In this document: positions 19,809 to 29,040 of the stretch, one piece after another
Position numbering within the stretch: position 1 is the stretch's first letter
Layout of the letters: every line of letters begins with the position of its first letter
Source of the DNA: Curtobacterium oceanosedimentum
GTDB taxonomy: Bacteria > Actinomycetota > Actinomycetes > Actinomycetales > Microbacteriaceae
Length of the DNA stretch: 64,000 nucleotides
Assembly (NCBI RefSeq): GCF_020297365.1
Contig: NZ_JAIXIG010000014.1
Location: 19,686 to 83,685, forward strand
Direction: 5' to 3'
Notes under the pieces: generated by a model
Seen by the model: the letters and a program-made list of their open reading frames with translations, nothing else
What the model was told of the DNA's origin: nothing
The model's database searches: none
Made by a program: the position numbers and the translations under genes

Positions 19809-21116
19809 TTACTCGGCAGCCCCTGCCGGCTCCTGCGCGACGCCCGCCGTGAAGGCGGACAGGTCGACGTCGTCGCCGTTGGTGTCCTTGACGGTGACCT
19901 TCGACAGGACGGTCGCGACCGCCTTCGAGCGGGCGACCTCGCCGACCATGCCGGGGATCTGGCCGTTCTGGTCGATGACCTTGATGAACTCGGCCGGCTC
20001 CATGCCGTACTGCGCGGCGGCCTGGATGAGGTACTGGGTCAGTTCCTCCTGGGAGACCTGGATCTCCTCCTTCTCGGCGATCGCGTCGAGCAGGATCTGC
20101 GAGCGGAAGGCGGTCTCGCTGGACTCCGAGACCTCCTTGCGGTGCTCCTCGTCCTCCAGGCGGTTCTCCTGCTCGAGGTGACGGTGCACCTCGTCCTCGA
20201 TGAGCTTCTCCGAGATCGGGATGTCGACGTCCTCGGTGAGCTTCTCGACGAGCTTGTCGCGAGCCGCGGCGCCCTGACCGAAGGTCTTGGACTTCGCGAT
20301 CTGCTCCTTCAGGTCGGCCTTGAGCTCGTCGATGGTGTCGAACTGGCTGGCGATCTGGGCGAACTCGTCGTCGGCCTCGGGGAGCTCGCGCTCCTTGACG
20401 GCGGTGACGGTGACGGCGATCTGGGCGGTCTCGCCCTCGCGGTCGCCACCGACGAGCTTCGACTCGAAGGTCGTCGACTCACCGGCGGTCAGGGACTCGA
20501 GCGCCTCGTCGATGCCCTCGAGCAGGTCGCCGGAGCCGATCTCGTAGGAGACGCCGGTGGCCGAGTCGACCTCGTCGTCGCCGATGGAGGCGGTGAGGTC
20601 GATCTGCGCGAAGTCGCCGGTCTTGGCCGGGCGGTCGACGGTCACGAGCGTGCCGAAGCGGGTGCGCAGGTTCTGCAGCTCCTCCTCGATCTCGTCGTCC
20701 GACACCTCGACGGCGTCGACGGTGAGCTCGTACGAGGAGTAGTCCGGCAGGTCGAACTCGGGGCGGACGTCGACCTCGAAGGTGAGGACGAGGTCGCCGG
20801 TGAAGTCCGCGAGGTTCGGCAGCTCGGCCACGTCGGCCTCGGCACGACCGAGGATGCGCAGCTCCTGCTCCTCGACCGCCTGGCGGTAGAAGGTGTCGAT
20901 GGCGTCACCGACGGCGTGGTTCAGGACCTCGCCACGGCCGACGCGCTGGTCGACGATCGCCGGCGGGACCTTGCCCTTGCGGAAGCCGGGGATGTTGATC
21001 TGCTCGGCGATGTGCTTGTACGCGTGGTCGATGCTCGGCTTGAGATCGTCCGGCGTCACGTTCACGGTGAGCTTGACGCGGGTGTCGCTCACCTTGTCGA
21101 CGGTGCTGGTGGCCAA
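19809..21116 (-). CDS. tig: Trigger factor (ribosome-associated chaperone, peptidyl-prolyl isomerase)
   Basis: 435 residues. The ribosome-binding domain carries [17 protein letters not shown] (about 43-60), which contains the family signature. An FKBP-like isomerase domain occupies about 150-240 ([13 protein letters not shown]...), and a long helical C-terminal chaperone domain contains [12 protein letters not shown]. The start is TTG at 21116, chosen because AGGAG lies 10 nt upstream and homologues begin at this point ([15 protein letters not shown]). The longer open frame upstream is translated tRNA-Pro sequence. It binds nascent chains at the ribosome exit. Confidence 0.95.
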   Translation of the reverse strand: MATSTVDKVSDTRVKLTVNVTPDDLKPSIDHAYKHIAEQINIPGFRKGKVPPAIVDQRVGRGEVLNHAVGDAIDTFYRQAVEEQELRILGRAEADVAELPNLADFTGDLVLTFEVDVRPEFDLPDYSSYELTVDAVEVSDDEIEEELQNLRTRFGTLVTVDRPAKTGDFAQIDLTASIGDDEVDSATGVSYEIGSGDLLEGIDEALESLTAGESTTFESKLVGGDREGETAQIAVTVTAVKERELPEADDEFAQIASQFDTIDELKADLKEQIAKSKTFGQGAAARDKLVEKLTEDVDIPISEKLIEDEVHRHLEQENRLEDEEHRKEVSESSETAFRSQILLDAIAEKEEIQVSQEELTQYLIQAAAQYGMEPAEFIKVIDQNGQIPGMVGEVARSKAVATVLSKVTVKDTNGDDVDLSAFTAGVAQEPAGAAE

Positions 21117-21168
21117 GGGATGTTCTCCTGTTGGTTGACGTTCGTGTGGTCGGTGTTCCTCGAAGACC

Positions 21169-21245
21169 TGGTCGGGGCGACAGGATTTGAACCTGCGACC
21201 TCCCGCTCCCAAAGCGGGCGCTCTACCAAGCTGAGCTACGCCCCG
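21169..21245 (-). tRNA. tRNA-Pro (anticodon TGG)
   Basis: Read on the minus strand: acceptor CGGGGCG (21239-21245) pairs with CGCCCCG (21173-21179). The anticodon loop TTTGGGA sits between CCCGC and GCGGG. The discriminator is A (21172) and CCA is encoded (21169-21171). It lies just upstream of tig, on the same strand. Confidence 0.97.
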
Positions 21246-21302
21246 TTTGACTGGGCCAGGGTGTCCACGCACGCCGAACGGGCGGACGCGACGCCGATGA
21301 GT

Positions 21303-21614
21303 CTAGCGGTCCGCCGGTGCTCGGTTCCCGGGAGGATCGCCGTCGTCCTCCGCGGCGCGTCGCAGGTCACGCCGCCAGCGCACGCCGACCACGACCTGCA
21401 CCCCGAGCGCGGCCACGGCGAGCGCCAACCCGACGACGATCCGCCAGACGTGCAGCAGTGCGTGCGCGGGCTGGTGCTGCGGGTCGCCGAACAGCTCCGG
21501 CCGCAGCGACAGGACGATCGCAGCGAGTGCCACGAGGACGAAGGACACCACCCGCGACCAGCGGATCGTGCGCTCGGCGCCGGCGTCCGGCTTCGGGATG
21601 ACGCGCGTCGGCAT
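21303..21614 (-). CDS. Small two-helix membrane protein, unknown function
   Basis: 103 residues beginning MPTRVIPKPDAGAERTIRW. Two hydrophobic stretches (about 22-40 and 58-80) are separated by a short loop FGDPQHQPAHAL; the C-terminus is charged (RWRRDLRRAAEDDGD). I do not recognise the family. The ATG at 21614 was chosen because the longer frame would overlap the divergent tRNA-Gly promoter region. It is read toward tRNA-Pro. Confidence 0.6.
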   Translation of the reverse strand: MPTRVIPKPDAGAERTIRWSRVVSFVLVALAAIVLSLRPELFGDPQHQPAHALLHVWRIVVGLALAVAALGVQVVVGVRWRRDLRRAAEDDGDPPGNRAPADR

Positions 21615-21634
21615 GTCGGTGCTCGTTCGTCCGC

Positions 21635-21640
21635 TACGAT
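21635..21640 (+). promoter_or_regulatory. -10 of the tRNA-Gly promoter
   Basis: TACGAT lies 28 nt before the mature tRNA-Gly 5' end, a normal distance for a short 5' leader removed by RNase P. Confidence 0.5.
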
Positions 21641-21668
21641 GGTCGGGCTGCGCCTGGTGCGCAGGCGC

Positions 21669-21742
21669 GGGGATGTAGCTCAATGGTAGAGCCCCAGTCT
21701 TCCAAACTGGCTACGCGGGTTCGATTCCCGTCATCCCCTCCA
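21669..21742 (+). tRNA. tRNA-Gly (anticodon TCC)
   Basis: Acceptor GGGGATG (21669-21675) pairs with CATCCCC (21732-21738). The anticodon loop CTTCCAA lies between CCAGT and ACTGG. The discriminator is T and CCA is encoded (21740-21742). Confidence 0.97.
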
Positions 21743-21754
21743 CAGCCCGCCCGG

Positions 21755-22045
21755 TCAGGGGCCGGCGAACTCGAGGGTGATCCGCGGGGCGTCGCCGAGA
21801 TCGACACGGGAACGCTTCCGCTCCGCCGCACGCAACGGCACGAGGTACCCACCGTCCTTCGGGAAGAGCGACGTCGTCCACGTCACCGAGCCGATCGTCA
21901 CACGCGCCGGGATCACACCCCACCCGTAGGTGAGCACCGGCGCGAGATCCGCGATGACCTCGGCCGCGTCCGGCGGCACGACGGCGAAGAAGAACGGTGA
22001 CGGGCCGCGCCACTCGATGACCTCGCCGCGGAACTCGAGCTCCAT
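21755..22045 (-). CDS. DUF1905 family protein
   Basis: A 96-residue soluble beta-barrel-like protein. The motifs EWRGPSPFFFAVVPPD, YGWGVIPARVTIG and TTSLFPKDGGYLVPL match the DUF1905 family; its function is unknown, and related domains occur in fusions with YdeI-like proteins. The start MELEFRGEVIEW at 22045 is supported by TACGAT six bases upstream (forward 22052-22057), implying a leaderless message. It is convergent with tRNA-Gly and marks the start of the accessory block. Confidence 0.82.
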   Translation of the reverse strand: MELEFRGEVIEWRGPSPFFFAVVPPDAAEVIADLAPVLTYGWGVIPARVTIGSVTWTTSLFPKDGGYLVPLRAAERKRSRVDLGDAPRITLEFAGP

Positions 22046-22602
22046 GCGGCGATCGTACGGCCGCGGGGCCGGGCCGGGCGGGGCGGGGCGTCGAGCGGCC
22101 CGTAGCGTCGAGCGGGCCGGGCCGGGTCGGCGCGTCGCGGACGCCGGACCGGGTTTCCCTCTCGACGGTTGACGCTTCCGGTTCACGATCGCCGAGGTCT
22201 GCGAACCGGAACCGTCAAGGGCGAGGAGGAACCGATGCCTCCCCGGAGCCAGCGGGAGCAGGACGACGGACGCGCCCCGCGCTTCCAGGCCGGAGCCGGG
22301 AAGCCCGATGCGGGAGCCGCACCGTGCCGCAGCGTCGAGCGGGCCGGGCCGGTGCGTCGAGCGGGCCGGGCCGGTGCGTCGAGCGGGCCGGGCCGGGGCG
22401 TCGCGTACGCCGGACAGGGTTTCCCTTCCGACGGAGGACGGTTTCGGTTCACGATCGCCAGGGTCCGCGAACCGGAACCGTCAAGAGCGAACGGGAACTC
22501 GTGCCTCCCCCGGACCAACAGGACCATGACGACGGACACGCCCCGCGCCTCCAGGCCGGAGCCGGGGAGCACGGGGCGCGAGCCGCCGTCGGGACGAATG
22601 CG
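22046..22602. repeat. Gene-free repeat region with two REP-like hairpin units
   Basis: I find no credible gene in these 557 bp. Two related units of about 195 bp (A about 22105-22300, B about 22376-22568) lie in direct order. Each holds an inverted repeat: A 22169-22184 with 22203-22218 (15 of 16 paired), and B 22437-22450 with 22469-22482 (13 of 14). Both contain the core GCGAACCGGRAYCGTCA, and both end near CAGGCCGGAGCCGGG. A 22-bp unit starting GCGTCGAGCGGGCCGGGCC is repeated three times at 22332-22397 and once at 22105. The region follows the stop of the Endo H-like gene. Confidence 0.85.
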
Positions 22603-23577
22603 TCAGCGGTACGACGCGGCCTGTCCGTACAGCACCTTCGTGAAGGCCGACACGTACGCCGACTCGTCACCGTCCGGCAGGTTGTACGTCATGAAGACGC
22701 CGTACCCGTCGGCCTTCGTGCGCTGTGCGAGCGAGACGGCGGTGGCCTCGGGGGTGTTCTGGATGTCCACCGCCGCGGCGGAGAGCTTCGACTTCGGCAG
22801 GCCCGGGATCGTCGGCGCCGTGTAGGTGCCGTAGTACGGGTTCCAGGCGTAGTCGAGCTTCTTCCCGATCGACGGGCTCACGGTCTTCAGGGCATCGGAC
22901 GACGGGCCGATGTCGTAGAACGAGATGATCTTGCCCGGCATGTCGGCACGCAGGGCGCTGATGAGCCAACCGATGGACTGGTCGTTGGGCTGCGGCGTGC
23001 CGTTCACGCCGTAGTCGGAGTACTCGTCGTCCAGGTCGACCCCGTCGAGCCCGTACTTCTCCACCGTCGCCGACACCTGCGCGGCGAAGTCCCGCGCGGC
23101 TGCCTTCGAGGTGAAGTTCGCCAGCCCGGTGCCCTGGTGGTTGCCGAGCACCGAGAGCGTCACCTTGATGCCCTTGGCCTGCAGCGGGCGGATCTGCGTC
23201 GCGGCCTGGTCGAGGGTGCGCTGCACGTTCTCGTTGTTGTAGAGGACCGCCTTGCCGTTCGCGTCCCGGTTGATGTTCGCGGCGAAGATGATCGCCACGT
23301 CGAACGCGTTCGCGCCGTTCTCGAGCGTGTACCGGCCGACGTTCGCGAGCTCGTCGTTGTTGACCTCGACGTAGGCGACGCTCGTCGGGCCGGACTTCGT
23401 GGGGACGGCGTGGTGCTCGTGGCCGTGCCCGTGCCCGGAGCCGTGCCCGTGTCCGTGTCCGTGTCCGTGGCTCGAACCGGACGGAGACGGCGCAGCGGAT
23501 GCTGCGGCGGGCACCAGTGGTGCCGCGAGCATGGCGACCAGTGCGGTCGCGATGCCGAACTTCGTGGACTGCTTCAT
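22603..23577 (-). CDS. Secreted GH18 endo-beta-N-acetylglucosaminidase, Endo H-like
   Basis: 324 residues. A signal peptide is cut near ASA-AP (28/29). A His-Gly tract with ten His (37-56) follows, then a single GH18 TIM barrel. The catalytic motif is DGVDLDDEYSDYG; the last D and the E correspond to the catalytic pair of Endo H. FYDIGPSSD, YAWNPYYGTYTAP and FMTYNLPDGDESAYVSAFT closely resemble Streptomyces Endo H as I remember it. Such enzymes cut between the two core GlcNAc residues of high-mannose N-glycans (EC 3.2.1.96). It lies 28 nt after the GH38 gene, with GGAGG before the ATG. An ordinary chitinase is less likely. Confidence 0.88.
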   Translation of the reverse strand: MKQSTKFGIATALVAMLAAPLVPAAASAAPSPSGSSHGHGHGHGHGSGHGHGHEHHAVPTKSGPTSVAYVEVNNDELANVGRYTLENGANAFDVAIIFAANINRDANGKAVLYNNENVQRTLDQAATQIRPLQAKGIKVTLSVLGNHQGTGLANFTSKAAARDFAAQVSATVEKYGLDGVDLDDEYSDYGVNGTPQPNDQSIGWLISALRADMPGKIISFYDIGPSSDALKTVSPSIGKKLDYAWNPYYGTYTAPTIPGLPKSKLSAAAVDIQNTPEATAVSLAQRTKADGYGVFMTYNLPDGDESAYVSAFTKVLYGQAASYR

Positions 23578-23605
23578 GACGTTCCTCCTTGGTTGGACAG
23601 GTCGA

Positions 23606-26600
23606 TCAGTTGCGTGGGAAGCGGAAGGTGCGAACCTCGTAGGCATCGACGGCGAACGAGGACGCCTCGACGGCGGCGGCCGAGGCCAGCGGCTCTTCGA
23701 GCAGGGTGACCTCGGCAGCGGTGCCGAACGCGGCTCCGTCGCCCTCGGACAGGGCGATCGCGCCGGTCCCCCGCTGCCCGGACGGCTCGTACACGCGCAC
23801 GACCAGGTCGCCCGAGCGGTCGTCGGCGAGCTTGACGCTCGACAGCACGACCCCGCCGGACACCTGGACGAGCGGCGCGAACCCGTGTGCTCCGGTGATC
23901 GTCCGTGCGCCCGCGTTCATCCGCACGCCGGCCTCGGTTGCCCCGAGCTGGTCGGTGCCGATGACGATGCCGTACCGGTGCGTCTGCACGCCCTGGTCGG
24001 TCTCGGGGTCGGGGAACCGCGGCGCCCGCAGCAGCGACAGCCGCACGGTCGTGGTGACGTGTCCGTCGACGGCGTCTCGGGTGGTGTCGAAGCCGTGGAT
24101 CGAGTCGTTCACGAGCGCGACGCCGAAGCCGGGCTCGGACACGAGCACGTAGCGGTGCATCGAGGTCTCGAACTTCGCGGCCTCCCACGAGGTGTTCGTG
24201 TGCGTCACCCGCTTCTGCGCGCCGAACTGCGTCTCGGCGACGGTGTGCTCGGCGCGGACGTCGAGCGGGAACGCCACCTTGAGGAACTTCTCGGTCTCGT
24301 GCCAGTCGGTCACCTGGTCGAACTCGAGGGTGCGGGACCCTGGTGCCAGGACGATCTCCTGGCGGACCGTCGAGTCACCGAACGCCCGCTCGACGACCAC
24401 GCGGGCGACCCCGGCGTCGTCGACCGACGCGGTCAGCCCGGTGGTCGACACGAGGTCCTCGACGCGGTTGCGGTAGTACCGGTCGACGTCCCACGCGTCC
24501 CACATGTTCGGGAAGTCCTGGTGCAGCTGCAGCAGGTTCCCCGCTTGGCCGGCCGCGACCGCCTCGCGCCCGGTCACCAGGTCGACGGCACTCGTCACGA
24601 GCCCCTGTGCGTCGACGACGACCCGCACCAGGTCGTTCGCCAGCACGTACCCGCCGTTCTGCTCGGTCAGCGACACCGCGGTCCCCGCCGCCACGTCGGT
24701 CGCGACGACCGCACCCTGCGCGGGTGCGCCGGCCTGGAGGAACGGGGCCGGGTTCACGACGACGGCCGTGTCCCCGGTACCGGCGAGCGCCGAGAGCGCC
24801 TGGTCGATGATCGCGGTCAGCGCCGCGGCCGTCTCGGCGTACTTCGCGACCGCTTCGCGGTGCACCCAGGCGATCGAGGTGCCCGGCAGGATGTCGTGGA
24901 ACTGCTGCAGCAGGACCTGCTGCCACAGCGCGTCGAGCTCGTCGTACGGGTAGGTGAAGTCGGTGCGGGCGGCGGCGGTCGCGGCCCAGAGCTCGGCCTC
25001 GATGAGCAGCTGCTCGCACCGGCGGTTGCCCTGCTTCGTGCCGTGCTGGCTCGTGAGCGTGGCGCGGTGCAGCTCGAGGTACAGCTCCCCCACCCACACG
25101 GGCGGGTCGGTCAGCTCGGCCTTCGCGCGGTCGAAGAACGTGTCCGGGTGCTCCCAGCGGACCTTCGCGCTGCCCTCCAGGTCCGCCAGCCGGGCGGCGG
25201 TACCGGTCATCTCGCGGGTGGTGCCCCCGCCGCCGTCGCCCCAACCGACCGGGGCGATCGAACCGGTGGCGAGCCGGTTCTCGCGGAACTGGCGGGAGGC
25301 CTTGGCGACCTCGCTGCCGGACAGCCGCGAGTTGTAGGTGTCCATCGACGGGAAGTGCGAGAAGACCCGCGAACCGTCGATGCCCTCCCACAGGAACGTG
25401 TGGTGCGGGAACTTGTTCACCTGGTTCCACGAGATCTTCTGCGTGAAGAACCACTCGAAGCCCGCGCGGCGCATGAGCTGCGGCAACGCCGGCGAGTACC
25501 CGAAGCTGTCCGGCAGCCAGACGCCCTTGGGCCGGATGCCGAACTCGCGCTCGAAGAACCGCTGCCCCTGCGAGAACTGCCGGACGATGCTCTCGCCGGT
25601 CGGCATCACGGTGTCGGACTCGACCCACATGCCGCCGATCGGCAGGAACCGACCGGCCTCGACCGCAGCCTCGACCCGGGCGTAGACCTCGGGGCGGTGC
25701 TGCTTGATCCACGCGTACTGCTGCGCGCTCGACATGCCGTACAGGAAGTCGTCGGTCTGGTCGATGAGCTCGGTCATGGTCGAGGTGGTGCGGGCGACCT
25801 TGCGGATGGTCTCGCGCACGGGCCAGAGCCAGGCAGAGTCGATGTGGGCGTGCCCGACGGCGGAGATCGTGTGCGCGGAGGCCTCGGCGGGTGCGGCCAG
25901 CACCTCGGCGAGCGCCGCTCGGGCCTCCCCGGCGGTCTCCGGGATGTGCTGCAGGTCGAGCGCGTCGAGGGCGTCGTCGAGGGCCTGCAGGATCCGCATG
26001 CGTCGGGGCCCGGCGGGCAGCTCGGCCTGCAGCTCGAGCAGGACGTCGATGTCCAGGGCGAGCTCGTGCACCTCGGACTCGAAGACGGCGAGCTCCATCC
26101 GGCGGGTGGCGTAGAGGCACTTCGAGGACGAGGTCTGCACGTCGCCCTCCTGCGTCGGCAGGAAGGGGTGGTAGTCGAGCAGGACGGGGTTCGACGCGGC
26201 CTCGACGAAGAGCTCGACGGTCTCGCCACCCTCGGCCCGCTCGGTGACCAGGACCCACTGGTTGCGCGGGTTGATCGACTTCACCGGGGTGCCGTCGGCC
26301 AGGTAGACGAGCCCCTCGCACTGGAACCCGGGCATGTTCTTGTCGAAGCCGAGGTCGATCACGGCCTCGACCCGGCGTCCGGCCCACTCGGCCGGCACGG
26401 TCCCGGTCAGCCGGAACCACGTCGTGCCCCAGGCAGCACCCCACGGTGTCCCCACCTCGTAGGGCTCGAACGTGAGCGCGAGTCCCTCGGTCGGCGGGAT
26501 CGGCTCCCCCGGCAGCTCGTGCCAGGCGGCCTGCAGGGCCGTCGTGGTCGCGTGCACCGCGGGGGTGATCCGCTCGTCGAGCACCCGTCGGGCGCGTCCG

Positions 26601-26626
26601 GTGGTGAGGGGGATGTCGTCGTGCAT
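23606..26626 (-). CDS. GH38 alpha-mannosidase
   Basis: A 1006-residue zinc enzyme with no signal peptide, so cytoplasmic. The GHAHIDSAWLWP motif (258-269) supplies zinc ligands. LPDSFGYS carries the nucleophile Asp373. FHDILPG (His near 577) completes the zinc site of family GH38. The N-terminal 250 residues and C-terminal beta-sandwich domains match the long bacterial subgroup. It removes alpha-linked mannose from imported oligosaccharides with retention of configuration. It sits in the same operon as a sugar importer and an Endo H-like enzyme, which points to high-mannose glycans as substrate. GGAAGG precedes the ATG at 26626. Confidence 0.93.
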   Translation of the reverse strand: MHDDIPLTTGRARRVLDERITPAVHATTTALQAAWHELPGEPIPPTEGLALTFEPYEVGTPWGAAWGTTWFRLTGTVPAEWAGRRVEAVIDLGFDKNMPGFQCEGLVYLADGTPVKSINPRNQWVLVTERAEGGETVELFVEAASNPVLLDYHPFLPTQEGDVQTSSSKCLYATRRMELAVFESEVHELALDIDVLLELQAELPAGPRRMRILQALDDALDALDLQHIPETAGEARAALAEVLAAPAEASAHTISAVGHAHIDSAWLWPVRETIRKVARTTSTMTELIDQTDDFLYGMSSAQQYAWIKQHRPEVYARVEAAVEAGRFLPIGGMWVESDTVMPTGESIVRQFSQGQRFFEREFGIRPKGVWLPDSFGYSPALPQLMRRAGFEWFFTQKISWNQVNKFPHHTFLWEGIDGSRVFSHFPSMDTYNSRLSGSEVAKASRQFRENRLATGSIAPVGWGDGGGGTTREMTGTAARLADLEGSAKVRWEHPDTFFDRAKAELTDPPVWVGELYLELHRATLTSQHGTKQGNRRCEQLLIEAELWAATAAARTDFTYPYDELDALWQQVLLQQFHDILPGTSIAWVHREAVAKYAETAAALTAIIDQALSALAGTGDTAVVVNPAPFLQAGAPAQGAVVATDVAAGTAVSLTEQNGGYVLANDLVRVVVDAQGLVTSAVDLVTGREAVAAGQAGNLLQLHQDFPNMWDAWDVDRYYRNRVEDLVSTTGLTASVDDAGVARVVVERAFGDSTVRQEIVLAPGSRTLEFDQVTDWHETEKFLKVAFPLDVRAEHTVAETQFGAQKRVTHTNTSWEAAKFETSMHRYVLVSEPGFGVALVNDSIHGFDTTRDAVDGHVTTTVRLSLLRAPRFPDPETDQGVQTHRYGIVIGTDQLGATEAGVRMNAGARTITGAHGFAPLVQVSGGVVLSSVKLADDRSGDLVVRVYEPSGQRGTGAIALSEGDGAAFGTAAEVTLLEEPLASAAAVEASSFAVDAYEVRTFRFPRN

Positions 26627-26674
26627 GGGGCCTTCCGGGGTCGGGCGTGGTCGCGGGTCGGGTGTGGTCGCGGG

Positions 26675-28045
26675 TCAGGGCGTCGTCGCCGGGTGGGCGA
26701 CGCGGACGGTGGTGGTGTCGAGGTCGGACGGCACGTCGACGCAGCGGTCGATGCCTCGGGCGGCCAGCAGCGCGGTGTCCGACAGCCGGGAGCGCAGGAC
26801 GACCTGCGGTCCGCGGCCGTCCGGCGCCGACTCGGCCAGGGCCAGCCACGCGGCGGCGAACCGACCGCCGGGAGCGCAGTCGGCGCGCGTGCCGTGCCGG
26901 AGCGTGCCGTCCGACAGCACGTCGTCGAGGACGAGTGCGGTGGCCGGGGGGACGGCGGCGGCCTGCCGGGTGCGCTCGGCGCGGGCGAGGTCGGCGAAGG
27001 CCTGGCCGGCGGGCTTCAGTCGGCCGTCGTTCGTGAACAGCCCGAGGTCGTACTCGAGCTCCGGGAAGTCGGCGAGCGACCGGGACACGTCGTGGGAGCA
27101 CCACCACGTCACCCCGAGCACCTGCTGCGCGTCGAGCACGTGCCGGATCGTCCGCTCGGTGAACGAAGCGGCGTCGGCGGGGTCGACGACGTTCGTGGGG
27201 GCGCCGACCTCCTGCAGCCAGTTCGGCCGGGCGGCGTCGCGGTTCCAGGCTGCGGCGAGCTGGAGCAGGTACTCCCCGTGCCGCACCGACCCGGCCCCGA
27301 GGGCGCCGTGGAGGGCCGCCGAGCCGTTGAACACCCACGAGTGCGTGACGGTGGCGTCACCGTGGTCCGCCGCGTGCTCCGGGCCGAAGGGCTGCGCGTC
27401 GTCGTACCAGGCGGCGTCGTACTGCGCGACGGTGACCAGGGGCCCTGGACGCGACCCGGTGCCGGACGGGGCCGACGTGGCGGGGCCGACCCGCGCCTCC
27501 CGGCCGGACGACCAGGACGACAGGCCGTCGCGCGCCGCCGCGACCATCGCCGCCGCCCACGCGTGCCCCTGCTCCGCGGTGATGTCGTGGGGTGCGGGGT
27601 GCGGCGCGTGCGCGAACTGGTTGACCTCGTTGCCGATGGTGATGCCGAGCAGGTTGGGCTTGTCGGCGACCGCTCCGGCGAGCGCCCGGACGTACGCCGC
27701 GGTCGACGCGACGACGTCCGGATCGGTGAACATGTTGCGGCGGTGCCAGCTGTCCAGCCACGAGGGCACGAAGTCGAAGCTCGACAGGTGCCCCTGCAGT
27801 GCGTCCACGTTGACGTCGAGGCCGAACGACCCGGCGAGGTCGACCACCGTGGCGACGTCCTGCAGCGCCGAGGCCCGGATGAGCGTCCGGTTCGGCTGGA
27901 CGACCGGCCACAGCGGGAAGATCCGCACGTGGTCGGCGCCGAGCGACGCGATCGCCTCGAGGTCCTTGGCGGTGTCCGACGGTGAGAAGTCGAGCCACGA
28001 GTGGAACCAGCCGACCGAGGGCGTGTAGTTGACCCCGAAGCGCAT
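26675..28045 (-). CDS. Intracellular GH5-type glycosidase, probably beta-mannosidase (GH5_18-like)
   Basis: 456 residues with no signal peptide. The N-terminal 320 residues form a TIM barrel: MRFGVNYTPSVGWFHSW, RIFPLWPVVQPNRT, and GNEVNQF with the acid/base Glu (about 155). The probable nucleophile Glu is in NWLQEVGAP. A C-terminal domain of about 100 residues follows. The opening and QGHLSSFDFVPSWL resemble the GH5 subfamily 18 enzymes of Bifidobacterium that split Man-beta-1,4-GlcNAc from the N-glycan core; I recall this rather than having tested it. The start overlaps the permease stop by one base, so translation is coupled. Family is likely; subfamily is an inference. Confidence 0.75.
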   Translation of the reverse strand: MRFGVNYTPSVGWFHSWLDFSPSDTAKDLEAIASLGADHVRIFPLWPVVQPNRTLIRASALQDVATVVDLAGSFGLDVNVDALQGHLSSFDFVPSWLDSWHRRNMFTDPDVVASTAAYVRALAGAVADKPNLLGITIGNEVNQFAHAPHPAPHDITAEQGHAWAAAMVAAARDGLSSWSSGREARVGPATSAPSGTGSRPGPLVTVAQYDAAWYDDAQPFGPEHAADHGDATVTHSWVFNGSAALHGALGAGSVRHGEYLLQLAAAWNRDAARPNWLQEVGAPTNVVDPADAASFTERTIRHVLDAQQVLGVTWWCSHDVSRSLADFPELEYDLGLFTNDGRLKPAGQAFADLARAERTRQAAAVPPATALVLDDVLSDGTLRHGTRADCAPGGRFAAAWLALAESAPDGRGPQVVLRSRLSDTALLAARGIDRCVDVPSDLDTTTVRVAHPATTP

Positions 28046-29040
28046 CAGCCCTTCACACCGCCCTCTTCGACGCCCTTGAAGAAGAAGCGCTGCAGGACGG
28101 CGAAGATCACGGCGATCGGGATGAACGCGATCATGGTGCCGGCCGCGATCATCCGCTGGTCGGTGGCGAACGTGCCCTGCAGGTACTGCAACCCGACGGT
28201 CAGGGTGAGGTTCTCGGGTGACTGCAGCACGATGAGCGGCCAGAGGAAGTCGTCCCACGCGCCGATGAACGAGAAGATCGCGATGACGGCGATGGTCCCC
28301 TGCACGGCGGGCAGCGAGATGTACCGCAGCCGCTGCATCGCGTTCGCGCCGTCCATCACCGCCGCCTGGTCGATCTCCTCGGGGATCTGCCGGAACGCGT
28401 TGAACATGAGCAGCACGTTGAGGGCGGCGATCATGCCGGGCAGGGCGACACCGACCAGGTTGTCGGCCAGGCCGAGGTCCTTCACGGTGACGAACTGCGA
28501 GATGATCGTCGCCTCGCCGGGCAGCACCAGGGTGCCGAGGAACAGGCCGAGCACGAGCTTCCGGTGCCGCCACTGCAGCCGCGCGAGCGCGAACCCGGCG
28601 AGCGTCGCGAACACGATGTTGCCGAACACGTCGATCGCGGCGACGAGCAGCGAGTTGCCGATGTACCGCCACACCGGGATCGCGGCGGCCACCTTGAGGT
28701 AGTTCTCGAAGGTCGGCTCGGAGGGGATGAACGACGGGTTCGCCGTGTAGATGTCCTCGCCGGCGCCCTTGAGCGAGGTGGACAGCTGCCACAGGAACGG
28801 GCCGATCGTGATGAAGAGCACCACGACGAGCAGGACGTAGCGGACGACCTTCTCGCGGGTGGACATGACGCCCCAGACCGCGCGGCGCCGCCCGCGCCCG
28901 TCGCGTCCGCCTCGTCCGCCTCGTCCGTTCTGCCGGGAGGCCCGTCCCGCGTCGGTCGCGCCGGTCACGTCCGGCGTCGGGCTGGCCGCGCCCTGCGCGC
29001 CGCCGATGACGGGTTCGGTCGTGCTGGTCGTGTTCGTCAC
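28045..29040 (-). CDS. Carbohydrate ABC transporter permease, MalG type (CUT1)
   Basis: 331 residues. A disordered N-terminus of about 60 residues (Thr/Gly/Arg-rich, ending GRRRAVWGV) precedes six membrane helices. The EAA loop EEIDQAAVMDGANAMQRL (about residue 205) and LPAVQGTIAVIAIFSFIGAWDDF are typical MalG features. The GTG at 29040 overlaps the MalF-like stop by 4 nt; an ATG at 28865 (MSTREKVVRYVL) is an alternative start nearer to homologues. The extension is coded by DNA containing the GGGAGGCCCGTCC motif also seen in the peptide permease at 2946. Confidence 0.9.
   Translation of the reverse strand: MTNTTSTTEPVIGGAQGAASPTPDVTGATDAGRASRQNGRGGRGGRDGRGRRRAVWGVMSTREKVVRYVLLVVVLFITIGPFLWQLSTSLKGAGEDIYTANPSFIPSEPTFENYLKVAAAIPVWRYIGNSLLVAAIDVFGNIVFATLAGFALARLQWRHRKLVLGLFLGTLVLPGEATIISQFVTVKDLGLADNLVGVALPGMIAALNVLLMFNAFRQIPEEIDQAAVMDGANAMQRLRYISLPAVQGTIAVIAIFSFIGAWDDFLWPLIVLQSPENLTLTVGLQYLQGTFATDQRMIAAGTMIAFIPIAVIFAVLQRFFFKGVEEGGVKG

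Noticed and set aside
21117..21272. N-terminal extension of tig, readable as [19 protein letters not shown]
   Set aside because: It is translated tRNA-Pro sequence; the TTG at 21116 has a ribosome binding site and matches homologue starts.
21669..21742. tRNA-Gly as an attachment site for the accessory block
   Set aside because: No repeat of the tRNA 3' end and no integrase gene were seen in the window.
22603..23577. Annotation of the GH18 gene as a chitinase
   Set aside because: The barrel resembles Endo H (YAWNPYYGTY, DGVDLDDE), has no chitin-binding domain, and sits with mannosidase genes.
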